A stretch of DNA of 9,262 nucleotides from Planctomycetota bacterium (GTDB taxonomy: Bacteria; Planctomycetota; Planctomycetia; Isosphaerales; Isosphaeraceae), in the NCBI GenBank assembly GCA_021807585.1, contig JAKBCQ010000051.1:1-9262 (forward strand), in the 5' to 3' direction. Made by a program: the position numbers and the translations under genes. Within the stretch, counting starts at the first letter, position 1, and the number at the start of each line of letters is the position of its first letter. The notes beneath the pieces are model-generated. The model was not told where the DNA came from, did no database searches, and was given only the letters and a program-made list of their open reading frames with translations. Positions 1 to 6,505 of this stretch are shown in pieces.

Positions 1-102
1 AATCTGGAGGGGTTTGGGCGCGGCGTGTTGAACCTTGCGACGGTTCTCGTTATCTTGACGTTTATCAAACCGGCGGGGCGCTCGGGCGTCGCCGCGGGTT
101 GA
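1..102 (+). CDS. C-terminal end of an unidentified protein with a terminal hydrophobic segment (partial)
   Basis: Frame 1 is open from the window edge to a TGA at 100-102, giving 33 residues. Residues about 9-22 (GVLNLATVLVILTF) are strongly hydrophobic and are followed by a short tail with Lys and Arg, as expected for a last transmembrane helix with a short end. The stretch is too short to name a family. It ends 44 bases before the start of the aspartic protease gene, so the two could be co-transcribed. An open frame this short in GC-rich DNA could also be chance. The hydrophobic pattern is the only positive support. Confidence 0.4.
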   Translation, partial: NLEGFGRGVLNLATVLVILTFIKPAGRSGVAAG

Positions 103-146
103 GCCGCTCGAATCCGCGCGACGAACATTCCCGTGAGGTCAACCCG

Positions 147-1238
147 ATGAATCGCGTCGTTTTGAGTTTTGTATGCGCGGCGATCGCGGCGTCCGCCGCT
201 TACGGCGAAGACAAAACCGCGACCGCGGCGTTACAAAAAAAAGGGCTGGCGCGAGCGAGCGATTACTTCGTGATCGCGGCCGAGGCCAAAGTGGCGCGCG
301 GGCTCGCGGCGCTTCAGACGGCTCGCGGCAATCTGATCGCGGCGATGAGCAAACAAAAACGATTCGACGCCGAGAAGGAAGAATCGCGCAAACTTAAAAT
401 TATGCTCACGCAAGAGCGTCTGCAAATTTCGAGCAGGCTTCCGTTCGTTTCGGCGGTGAACGATCATAATGTGCTGGTATCGCGGTTGAATCAGATCACT
501 GATCAATTAAATTTGATCGGTCAAACGACGGACAACGGCGAGACGGTGCGCGAACTCGCGAGCGAAACGGGGAGAGCTCGCGAGGAGTTCCTTCAGCGCC
601 TCATCGATTTTCGCGCGCTTGTTGATGAATCCACGACGCTTTACGGCGTGCTCGCCAAGGATCCCGAGGTTACCGCCGCGATCGCGGCGATCAACAATTC
701 GGGGAAGGTGAAATTCAAGCTGGGACCGACGAAGGCGTTTCAAAACGCCGTTGCGACGCTTCAAAAACTTGAAAAGATGATTCAAACCGAAACGATTGCG
801 TTGCGGAACGAAAACAACGTCTTTTGGGTCGACGTGGTGATCAACGGCAAGTTGGCCAAACCGATGGTGTTCGACACGGGGGCGGGAATCGTTTTGCTTC
901 CCGCGGATTTCGCGACCCAGGCGGGCCTAAAGCCGAGCGAAAGCGATCCCGTGATCAACCTGAGCGTCGCGGACGGTCGGAAGGTGAAGGGTCGGATGAT
1001 GACGTTGAAATCGATCAAAGTGGGGAAATTCACGGTGTCGAATGTGGAATGCGCGGTGCTTCCTCCCGAAATGGCCGACGCTCCGCCGCTATTGGGGGGA
1101 ACGTTCCTGAAGAACTTTAATTATAAGATCAGCCCCGATCAGGCGAAGCTCACGCTTTCGTTGATCAACGATCCGTCGGCCGATTCCAAAGGGGAGGGGG
1201 GCGGCCAAGGGACTCGGAAAACCAAGGGGAAGCGATAA
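147..1238 (+). CDS. Secreted retropepsin-like aspartic protease with helical N-terminal region
   Basis: The product is 363 residues. It opens with a signal peptide (about residues 1-20, ending near SAAYG), so it should act outside the cytoplasm. Residues about 25-225 are charged and heptad-like with few predicted breaks, probably helical or coiled coil. The C-terminal third is a single-domain retropepsin fold. The catalytic DTGAG lies at residues 243-247, followed by a hydrophobic flap-side strand and LLPADFATQAGL. The second hallmark, hydrophobic-hydrophobic-Gly-Gly (LLGGTFLKNF), has its Gly pair at 317-318. Enzymes of this family are expected to be active as homodimers because each chain brings one Asp. 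The tail is rich in Gly, Lys and Arg. I chose ATG 147 because GAGG at 135-138 sits 8 bases upstream and the signal peptide starts there. An in-frame TTG at 99 would put 16 polar residues before it. The substrate is unknown. Confidence 0.85.
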   Translation: MNRVVLSFVCAAIAASAAYGEDKTATAALQKKGLARASDYFVIAAEAKVARGLAALQTARGNLIAAMSKQKRFDAEKEESRKLKIMLTQERLQISSRLPFVSAVNDHNVLVSRLNQITDQLNLIGQTTDNGETVRELASETGRAREEFLQRLIDFRALVDESTTLYGVLAKDPEVTAAIAAINNSGKVKFKLGPTKAFQNAVATLQKLEKMIQTETIALRNENNVFWVDVVINGKLAKPMVFDTGAGIVLLPADFATQAGLKPSESDPVINLSVADGRKVKGRMMTLKSIKVGKFTVSNVECAVLPPEMADAPPLLGGTFLKNFNYKISPDQAKLTLSLINDPSADSKGEGGGQGTRKTKGKR

Positions 1239-1240
1239 GT

Positions 1241-1290
1241 GTTGGAATCGGCGAGTCGATTTTGAAGCGAATTGGGCGAGTCGCTCTTGA
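1241..1290 (+). repeat. Two adjacent imperfect 25-base copies
   Basis: Positions 1241-1265 and 1266-1290 align without gaps at 17 of 25 positions. They share an exact GGCGAGTCG core (1250-1258 and 1275-1283) and a TTGA end. They lie directly after the protease stop codon. The remainder of the gap up to the acylphosphatase holds only a promoter candidate and short hairpins. The similarity is modest and may be chance in GC-rich DNA. Confidence 0.3.
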
Positions 1291-1351
1291 GCGTCGGGTG
1301 GGGAGTGAATCTAGGCGAGATGAATTCTTTTGGAAGACGGCGTGACGCCGC

Positions 1352-1381
1352 TTGCCGAATCGGAGTGGTCGCTGCTAAATT
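1352..1381 (+). promoter_or_regulatory. Candidate sigma70-type promoter for the acylphosphatase gene
   Basis: TTGCCG at 1352-1357 (4 of 6 to TTGACA) and TAAATT at 1376-1381 (4 of 6 to TATAAT) are separated by 18 bases, in a locally AT-rich patch of an otherwise GC-rich gap. The leader would be about 65 bases. It contains a small hairpin (CGGCC 1432-1436, loop GCA, GGCCG 1440-1444) ending 11 bases before the start codon. Planctomycete promoters are poorly defined, so this is a pattern match only. Confidence 0.3.
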
Positions 1382-1455
1382 AATGTGTATCGTACGTTTC
1401 GATCGATCGCATGGTCTTTTGAGGAGAGCGTCGGCCGCAGGCCGTTGACGATCTG

Positions 1456-1734
1456 ATGCATCGCGAGCGACGTCGGTTGTGTTATTCGGGACGAGTTCAG
1501 GGTGTCGGGTTTCGTTATACGGCGAATCGGATCGCCCAAAACTTCGACTTGGCGGGAACGATTCGCAACTTACCCGACGGTCGAGTCGAGTTATTGGTCG
1601 AGGGGAACACGAGCGATTTGAACGTGTTCCTTGAGGCGATCGCCGAGTCGATGAAGCGTTATATTGAAGACGTCGCGGTCGAGACATTGCCCGCGGGCGA
1701 GCCTCCGCTCGGGTCGTTTTCGGTCGTTTGCTAG
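1456..1734 (+). CDS. acyP: Acylphosphatase
   Basis: The 92-residue product has the usual size of an acylphosphatase (EC 3.6.1.7), a small cytoplasmic enzyme that hydrolyses acyl phosphates such as carbamoyl phosphate and 1,3-bisphosphoglycerate. Both family signatures are present. The phosphate-binding loop is SGRVQGVGFR at residues 11-20, with the catalytic Arg at 20. The second signature, GTIRNLPDGRVE, is at 34-45, with the catalytic Asn at 38. ATG 1456 is the only usual start codon after an in-frame TGA at 1420-1422 that leaves the domain complete. No good Shine-Dalgarno lies at the normal distance; GAGGAG at 1421-1426 is about 29 bases away. The gene is followed after 95 bases by a permease in the same direction, but no functional link between them is evident. 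Confidence 0.95.
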   Translation: MHRERRRLCYSGRVQGVGFRYTANRIAQNFDLAGTIRNLPDGRVELLVEGNTSDLNVFLEAIAESMKRYIEDVAVETLPAGEPPLGSFSVVC

Positions 1735-1829
1735 GCCGGCGAAGCGGTTGAATCGATCGATCGTTCCGCGGATCCCCGGGAAGTATCGCAATCATTTGAT
1801 TTCATTGATCAAGGCGGGAATTTCAATCT

Positions 1830-2645
1830 ATGAAAGCCTACACAATCGCCTTGGCGACGGCCAAGGAGGCGATTCGCCGACCGGCGTTTTTCGTGCTCGG
1901 TTTCCTTGCGGTGGCGCTGTTGGCGTATTCGATTATCGTGCCTTACTTTACGTTTGGCGAGGACATCAAGGTTTATAAGGACACGGGGCTGACGACGATC
2001 TCGGCGTTTGCGCTGATTTTGGCGTTGTTAACTTCGAGTTCGGCGGTCGCCGACGAGATCGAGGGGAAAACCGCGATCACGCTGTTGTCAAAGCCGATCA
2101 ATCGCCGCCAGTTCATTTTTGGGAAGTTTCTCGGGATCGAGATGGGGGTGCTGGCGTTTTTCGGCGTGATCGGCGTGCTGTTCGCCATGGGCGTTTGGTA
2201 TAAATACGGTTACGACGTGCGCGAGTCGACGAGCGGCGTTCTGGACATCATCCAACGACGCAAACAGATCGAGCAGATTCTTCCCGGTTTGGCGCTCGGT
2301 TTTTGTGAGGTGACAGTGCTCACGGCGATCAGCGTGGCGATCTCGACGCGGATGCCGATGCTTGTGAACCTGATCGTATGTCTATCAATTTTTTTCCTCG
2401 GCCACCTGACGCCGATTCTCGTCCAGGGAACCAAGGGGAAGAACGAGTTAATCTCGTTCATGGCTCAACTGTTCAAATGGGCTTTGCCCTCGCTCGAGTT
2501 CTTCAACGCGGGTCCATCGATCGCGACCGGGTCGCTGATTCCCTGGATTCAATACGTTTTGCCCGCCGCGCTCTATTGCGTGATGTATAGTGGAGCGGCG
2601 ATCTTGTTGGCTTTTTTGCTCTTCGAGGATCGCGACTTGGCGTAA
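1830..2645 (+). CDS. ABC-2 type transporter permease (NosY-like membrane subunit)
   Basis: The 271-residue protein is mostly hydrophobic, with about six membrane segments (near residues 18-40, 55-73, 101-124, 153-172, 178-200 and 239-265). Between the second and third it carries EIEGKTAITLLSKPINRRQ and FIFGK (76-99). This cytoplasmic stretch is typical of ABC-2 permeases of the kind annotated with multi-copper enzyme maturation, where a coupling helix contacts the ATPase. Such subunits transport nothing without a separate ATP-binding protein, usually encoded directly upstream. Here the upstream gene is an acylphosphatase, and the downstream ABC protein has its own membrane domain. The ATPase partner must therefore lie outside this window or be shared. 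The start has only a weak AAGGCGG (1811-1817) 12 bases upstream. The substrate cannot be told. Confidence 0.85.
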   Translation: MKAYTIALATAKEAIRRPAFFVLGFLAVALLAYSIIVPYFTFGEDIKVYKDTGLTTISAFALILALLTSSSAVADEIEGKTAITLLSKPINRRQFIFGKFLGIEMGVLAFFGVIGVLFAMGVWYKYGYDVRESTSGVLDIIQRRKQIEQILPGLALGFCEVTVLTAISVAISTRMPMLVNLIVCLSIFFLGHLTPILVQGTKGKNELISFMAQLFKWALPSLEFFNAGPSIATGSLIPWIQYVLPAALYCVMYSGAAILLAFLLFEDRDLA

Positions 2646-2708
2646 CAACTCCTTCGTTACAACCGGAACGGCGCCAACCGCGACGACGGCTCGGGGCGAC
2701 ATTTGGGA

Positions 2709-2721
2709 CCGCCGACGGCGG
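2709..2721 (+). promoter_or_regulatory. Hairpin enclosing the probable ribosome binding site of the ABC exporter-like gene
   Basis: CCGCC (2709-2713), loop GAC, GGCGG (2717-2721) form a perfect five-pair G:C stem. Its right arm is the best Shine-Dalgarno-like sequence for ATG 2732, 10 bases away. If the hairpin folds in the mRNA it would reduce ribosome access. An in-frame TAA at 2726-2728 rules out an earlier start for this gene. Confidence 0.3.
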
Positions 2722-2731
2722 ATCATAAAAC

Positions 2732-4753
2732 ATGCGCGCGGCCTCTTACACGCGAGCCCGAGCATTCCTGAAGGAACAAGGGACCGCGCAAGCCTGGGCG
2801 ATTGGGCTTGGTGTTTTACAATCGTTGCTGGCGATCAAATTTTTGGCGACGGCGGGGCTGATCTTGGCTCTCGCGCTCACTCCAAGAGTTTCGATCATTC
2901 GATCGACGCCGATTGAGCACACGCCGCACGACGGCGTTCGCGTTTGTCCGGCGCTTGTCAACTTCCCCGCGTCGGTCCACAAGAAGGCGACGTTTCTGGC
3001 AAAACCCGACGTGTGGGTTCTAACCAACGCGGGGTTGACTCCGACCGCGGTCGCCAATTTGCAATCGCATTCGCCGGCGCGTCGGCTTTGGGGATTTTTG
3101 ATCCGCTCGCAGATTCGATGGATTCCCGCGCTCGGCACGAACGGCGGCGCGCTCGTCTTTTTAACAGGCGCGGCGCTCGCGGTTTTGGCGGTTTTATCGC
3201 TCGTCGTTCGGTTTCGGCGGTCGTTGGTCGCGAGCCTTTCGGGAGCGGTCGCCACGAATTTGCGTCGCTTGATTCATCGACAGATTTATCGGCTCGGACA
3301 GACCGCGCTCCCCGTCGAGGGAACAGGCCCTGTTATCAACATGTTTACGCGCGATGTCAACGACGTCGCGGTGGGGATGCGCGCCGATCTCGAGGTCGTC
3401 CCGGCGACCTGGATTTTGGCGATCGGGCTCGTTTTGATTCCCCTTTTGATCGCCCCCGATTTGTTCCTTTCGCTGGTATCGATCGCGTGCCTCGCGGGCT
3501 ATGCGGCGCGCGAGTTCGAACGGACGGCGAAGCGCAGCGCCGACATCGCATCGCGCGAGGCCGCGGTGCAGCTTTGCCTGCTGCAAGAGGACCTCGGTCT
3601 GCTCCGCACGGTGCGGGTGTACGGCATGGAATCGATCGACAAGCAACGATTCGACGAACATCTCGATCGATTTACGAAGGCCGACGAACAGCGAGTCCGC
3701 GCCGAGAGCTTTCCCGATCCCGCGATTTTCCTTCTGATCGGTACGTCGCTTGTTTTGACGACGGGTTGGTTGGCGGTGAACGTTTTGTACGACCGCGTTT
3801 CGGCGGCAGGGGCGATCGTGCTGTTCGCCTCGACGATCGGGCTCGCCGAACCGATTCTCAAGATCCTCGCGGCGAGACGGTCGATCAAACAGGCGTGTCG
3901 GTCGGCGACCGGACTGTTTGAATTTCTCGAGCGCAAGCCCGAGATTCAGCAATCGGTCGGCGCCAATTTTCTCCCTTCGATGAAACGTAAGATCTCGTTT
4001 GAAAACGTTACTGTTGAAAGTATGAGTGGACGAACGCTCTTATCGGGGGTTTCGTTCGAGATCGCCGCGGGCGCCCGCGCCGCGTTCATGGGAATGGACG
4101 AGGAGGCGAAATACGCGCTCGCGTGTTTGATTCCTCGGCTGCTCGACCCCAAAACCGGCCGCGTCCGGATCGACGGGCTCGACCTCCGCGACGTCACGCT
4201 CGAATCGCTGAGGGCGCAAGTCGCCTCCGTCCTCCAATCGGATCTTGTCTTCAGCGATACGGTCGTCGCCAACATCAGTTTGGGCGATCCCAGCTTCGAC
4301 CTCGCCCGCGTCATCGAAGCCGCAAAAATCGCACATGCTCATCATTTTATCCAAGATCTTCCCGACGGTTACGATACGATGATCGGTCCGCTCGGTCATT
4401 ACTTGACGATCGACGAGCAATATCGCGTGGCGCTCGCGCGAGCCTATCTGCACGATCCGTCGATCGTCATCGTCGAGGAGCCGAACGCGACGCTCGACGA
4501 CGACGTCAAACACCTCGTCGACGATACGATCTCACGAATCGCCCCCGGTCGGACGATGATTTTCCTGCCGCATCGATTGTCGACGATCCGATCAAGCGAT
4601 CAGGTAATCTTGATCCATGATGCGCGGGTCGAGGCCCTCGGCCCGGCGCGCGAGCTCCAACAATCAAGCAAACTCTTCCGCCATCTCCAATATATGGAGT
4701 TCAATCGCTTCGCCGCGGGAGAGATCGAAGTCGGACAGATGAGCACGACATGA
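2732..4753 (+). CDS. ABC exporter-like protein with degenerate nucleotide-binding domain
   Basis: The 673 residues have the layout of a type I ABC exporter half-transporter: membrane domain about 20-390, nucleotide-binding domain about 410-650. Membrane segments are visible near 22-50, 139-163, 226-260 (a pair) and 331-380 (a pair). The ATP motifs are eroded. The Walker A position (454-463) reads GMDEEAKYAL: Lys460 remains, but two Gly and the Ser/Thr are gone. The aromatic A-loop residue is missing. The LSGGQ signature is replaced by LTIDE (558-562). The Walker B Asp is Glu582. Gln502 (Q-loop), Glu583, a D-loop-like ATLD and His614 (H-loop) are kept, as is the fold (VALARAYLHDP). A frameshift is unlikely, because conserved flanks stay in one frame. 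The protein is probably unable to bind or hydrolyse ATP normally; it might act in a heterodimer or in a non-transport role. The gene starts 86 bases after the permease gene. The substrate is unknown. Confidence 0.85.
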   Translation: MRAASYTRARAFLKEQGTAQAWAIGLGVLQSLLAIKFLATAGLILALALTPRVSIIRSTPIEHTPHDGVRVCPALVNFPASVHKKATFLAKPDVWVLTNAGLTPTAVANLQSHSPARRLWGFLIRSQIRWIPALGTNGGALVFLTGAALAVLAVLSLVVRFRRSLVASLSGAVATNLRRLIHRQIYRLGQTALPVEGTGPVINMFTRDVNDVAVGMRADLEVVPATWILAIGLVLIPLLIAPDLFLSLVSIACLAGYAAREFERTAKRSADIASREAAVQLCLLQEDLGLLRTVRVYGMESIDKQRFDEHLDRFTKADEQRVRAESFPDPAIFLLIGTSLVLTTGWLAVNVLYDRVSAAGAIVLFASTIGLAEPILKILAARRSIKQACRSATGLFEFLERKPEIQQSVGANFLPSMKRKISFENVTVESMSGRTLLSGVSFEIAAGARAAFMGMDEEAKYALACLIPRLLDPKTGRVRIDGLDLRDVTLESLRAQVASVLQSDLVFSDTVVANISLGDPSFDLARVIEAAKIAHAHHFIQDLPDGYDTMIGPLGHYLTIDEQYRVALARAYLHDPSIVIVEEPNATLDDDVKHLVDDTISRIAPGRTMIFLPHRLSTIRSSDQVILIHDARVEALGPARELQQSSKLFRHLQYMEFNRFAAGEIEVGQMSTT

Positions 4754-4758
4754 TCGCG

Positions 4759-4786
4759 CCGCAAACCGCAAACCGCAAACCGCAAA
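4759..4786. repeat. Four tandem copies of a seven-base unit, CCGCAAA
   Basis: CCGCAAA occurs four times without interruption at 4759-4765, 4766-4772, 4773-4779 and 4780-4786, starting six bases after the ABC gene's stop codon. It sits in the 73-base convergent gap before the pxpC stop codon. No hairpin with a T-run typical of a Rho-independent terminator was seen in this gap on either strand. Confidence 0.9.
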
Positions 4787-4826
4787 CGCGATCAATTCCC
4801 GCGTGTAAATCAATGAGGCTCAAAAC

Positions 4827-5777
4827 CTATTTGAAATCATAATGTGCATTTTCGTGAGTGGCTGCGACGCGTTTGAGCTGCGCGAGCCGTTCGCGTCTCT
4901 CCTCGGCGTCGATTCGCCGCGCCTCGCTCAATTCGATCCGCTGAAATCGAACGCGATTCCCGGGAGCGAGCCGGCCGATCCGATCGAAATCGGCTGTAAT
5001 TACATGTGCAATATGAGGATATCCACCCATCGTTCCCGCCGCGACTCCCAGAACGATCGGTCCCGCTTTCGTCCACTGAATCGCCCCCGGGGCGACCGGC
5101 GCCGAGGGTCGATCGGAATCATCGACCCAATCGATCCCGCCAACCTCGCCGTCGAGTCTCACCCCGACCCGATCGGAATCGAGCGCCGCAACCCATTCGA
5201 TCTCACAAAGTCGATTCAAATAGCTCCTCGCTCGATAATCGCTTTCGGGACCGTCGACGATTCGGATCGGCTCGTGCGGCGATACGCATAATTGTGGATT
5301 TCTCATATGCTTTGATATGGTAAAGCTTGATCGAGCGGGGAGGATCTCCCCCGCGACGATCGACCGCTCCGACGATCGGCTTCCAAGCACCAAGGTCGTT
5401 TGAAATCCCCCCGCGACCGCGAGATAACACCGACACCCCCAAGGCGTTCCGCCGATCCAAACGCGATCGCCTTGCGCGAGACTCGCGGCGCAAGGTACAC
5501 GAAGCTCTTTGATCACGACTCCGTCTCGTTCAATCCGCGCCTGGAAGGGAGCGCCGGCGAGCGCGATCGCGGTCGGATCGAGCGCCTCGAATCGACCGCC
5601 GAAAAGCGCGATCTCCAAACACGCCGCCGCCGAATCGTTCCCCAGCAAAGCGTTCGCCGACATCAGCGACCCGCGATCAAACGCGCCGCCGGGTGGAACG
5701 CCGAGCCGACGATATCCAGATCGACCGAGATCTTGAATCGTCGATCGAATCCCGGGCTGAACAATAAGAAGACTCAC
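4827..5777 (-). CDS. pxpC: 5-oxoprolinase subunit PxpC (biotin-dependent carboxyltransferase family, KipA/AHS2)
   Basis: The 316-residue product is close to the length of E. coli PxpC (YbgK). With PxpA and PxpB it forms the ATP-dependent 5-oxoprolinase that converts 5-oxoproline to L-glutamate in the cytoplasm. The start matches the family: IVQPGIRSTIQDLGRSGYR at residues 5-23, then GVPPGGAFD, and ANALLGNDSAAACLEI. The C-terminal half has RVGVRLDG and the Gly-rich GTMGGYPHIAHVI near residue 260, where family members usually show TTGGYP. I chose GTG 5777 because it gives exactly the family N-terminus and overlaps the pxpA stop as GTGA. A longer frame back to 5876 only adds Arg-rich sequence read through pxpA. 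A GGAG lies at 5790-5793, 12 bases upstream. It is the last gene of the cluster. Confidence 0.93.
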   Translation of the reverse strand: MSLLIVQPGIRSTIQDLGRSGYRRLGVPPGGAFDRGSLMSANALLGNDSAAACLEIALFGGRFEALDPTAIALAGAPFQARIERDGVVIKELRVPCAASLAQGDRVWIGGTPWGCRCYLAVAGGFQTTLVLGSRSSERSIVAGEILPARSSFTISKHMRNPQLCVSPHEPIRIVDGPESDYRARSYLNRLCEIEWVAALDSDRVGVRLDGEVGGIDWVDDSDRPSAPVAPGAIQWTKAGPIVLGVAAGTMGGYPHIAHVITADFDRIGRLAPGNRVRFQRIELSEARRIDAEERRERLAQLKRVAATHENAHYDFK

Positions 5778-6487
5778 GTGTCGATAAAACTCCGTACTTG
5801 AATCCTTGATCGAGAGCAAACCGACCGGACGAGATCGGCGACCGCGACCGCGTGAGCCGCGTCGCCGTGAATGCAAAGCGTCTCGACTCCTCGTTCGATC
5901 AACGCATGAATTTGCTCTTCAATCTCTTGAGGATCGCTTAGAATCGCGTCGCCGTGGTCGCGGGGGACGAGCGATCCGTCGGCTCGATACCGACGCTCTG
6001 GGAATCCCTCGGCGACGAATCGAACCCCCCGGTCGACGGCGAGATCGGCGAGCACTCCCCCCATCAGCCCCAAAACCGGCAACGATCGCTCAAAAGCCGC
6101 GTCGATCACGCCGCGGGCGATCTCGCGATCACGCTGCGCCTGGTTGTAAAGCGCCCCGTGAGGTTTAATATACTTGATGTTTTGATTCATGGATTTGGCG
6201 ATCCCGATCAGCCCGTCGACCTGATCGACGATCAAATCGAAAACGGCTTCGCGATCGATCGATCGTTCACGACGGCCAAAGCCGGCTCGATCGGCGTATC
6301 CCGGATGCGCCCCGACGACGACCCTCCGTTCGACCGCGGCGCGTAACGTCGCCTCAATCGTCGCGCGATCACCCGCGTGCGCCCCGCAACAGACGCTCGC
6401 GCTCGATACGCGATCGAGCAACGCATCGTCCCAGCGAAACCCCTCGCCGAGATCGGCGTTAAGATCAATGTGTCGTTCTTTTATCAT
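5774..6487 (-). CDS. pxpA: 5-oxoprolinase subunit PxpA (LamB/YcsF family)
   Basis: The 237-residue product matches the LamB/YcsF family (E. coli PxpA is 244). Family motifs occur in order: DLNADLGEGF (8-17), SASVCCGAHAGD (29-40, usually SANIACGFHAGD), GAHPGYADRAGFGRR (59-73), KPHGALYN (108-115), AEGFPERRY (159-167) and CIHGDA (205-210). The conserved acidic and His residues of the active-site cleft are therefore present. In the complex this subunit takes part in opening the 5-oxoproline ring. It starts 18 bases after the pxpB stop and its TGA overlaps the pxpC GTG by three bases, so translation of the pair is probably coupled. No clear Shine-Dalgarno precedes the ATG. Confidence 0.95.
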   Translation of the reverse strand: MIKERHIDLNADLGEGFRWDDALLDRVSSASVCCGAHAGDRATIEATLRAAVERRVVVGAHPGYADRAGFGRRERSIDREAVFDLIVDQVDGLIGIAKSMNQNIKYIKPHGALYNQAQRDREIARGVIDAAFERSLPVLGLMGGVLADLAVDRGVRFVAEGFPERRYRADGSLVPRDHGDAILSDPQEIEEQIHALIERGVETLCIHGDAAHAVAVADLVRSVCSRSRIQVRSFIDT

Positions 6488-6505
6488 GTCAACATTCTTG
6501 ATTGT

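Noticed and set aside
55..83. TTGACG as a -35 box for the protease gene
   Set aside because: The position of the -10 box, 17 bases on, is GC-only sequence.
99..146. TTG start for the aspartic protease, 16 residues upstream
   Set aside because: It would place polar residues ahead of the signal peptide, and ATG 147 has a well-spaced GAGG.
1338..1350. Hairpin CGGCG-TGA-CGCCG as a terminator of the protease gene
   Set aside because: The stem has only five pairs and no T-run follows; such small stems are frequent in this GC-rich sequence.
1139..1795. 218-residue open frame on the minus strand
   Set aside because: It runs across the acylphosphatase gene and two spacers in antisense, and its product is Arg/Ser/Pro-rich with no motif.
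2944..3952. Long open frames on both strands (325 and 252 residues) inside the ABC-like gene
   Set aside because: Both are Arg-rich shadows of the ABC-like reading frame, which has clear membrane segments and a recognisable nucleotide-binding fold.
2732..4753. Frameshift or sequencing error as the cause of the lost Walker A and LSGGQ motifs
   Set aside because: Recognisable family sequence stays in the same frame directly before and after each altered motif, and the changes are substitutions of equal length.
5778..5876. Longer pxpC starting inside pxpA
   Set aside because: The added residues are Arg-rich and unlike the family. The GTG at 5777 gives the exact family N-terminus and a standard overlap with the pxpA stop.
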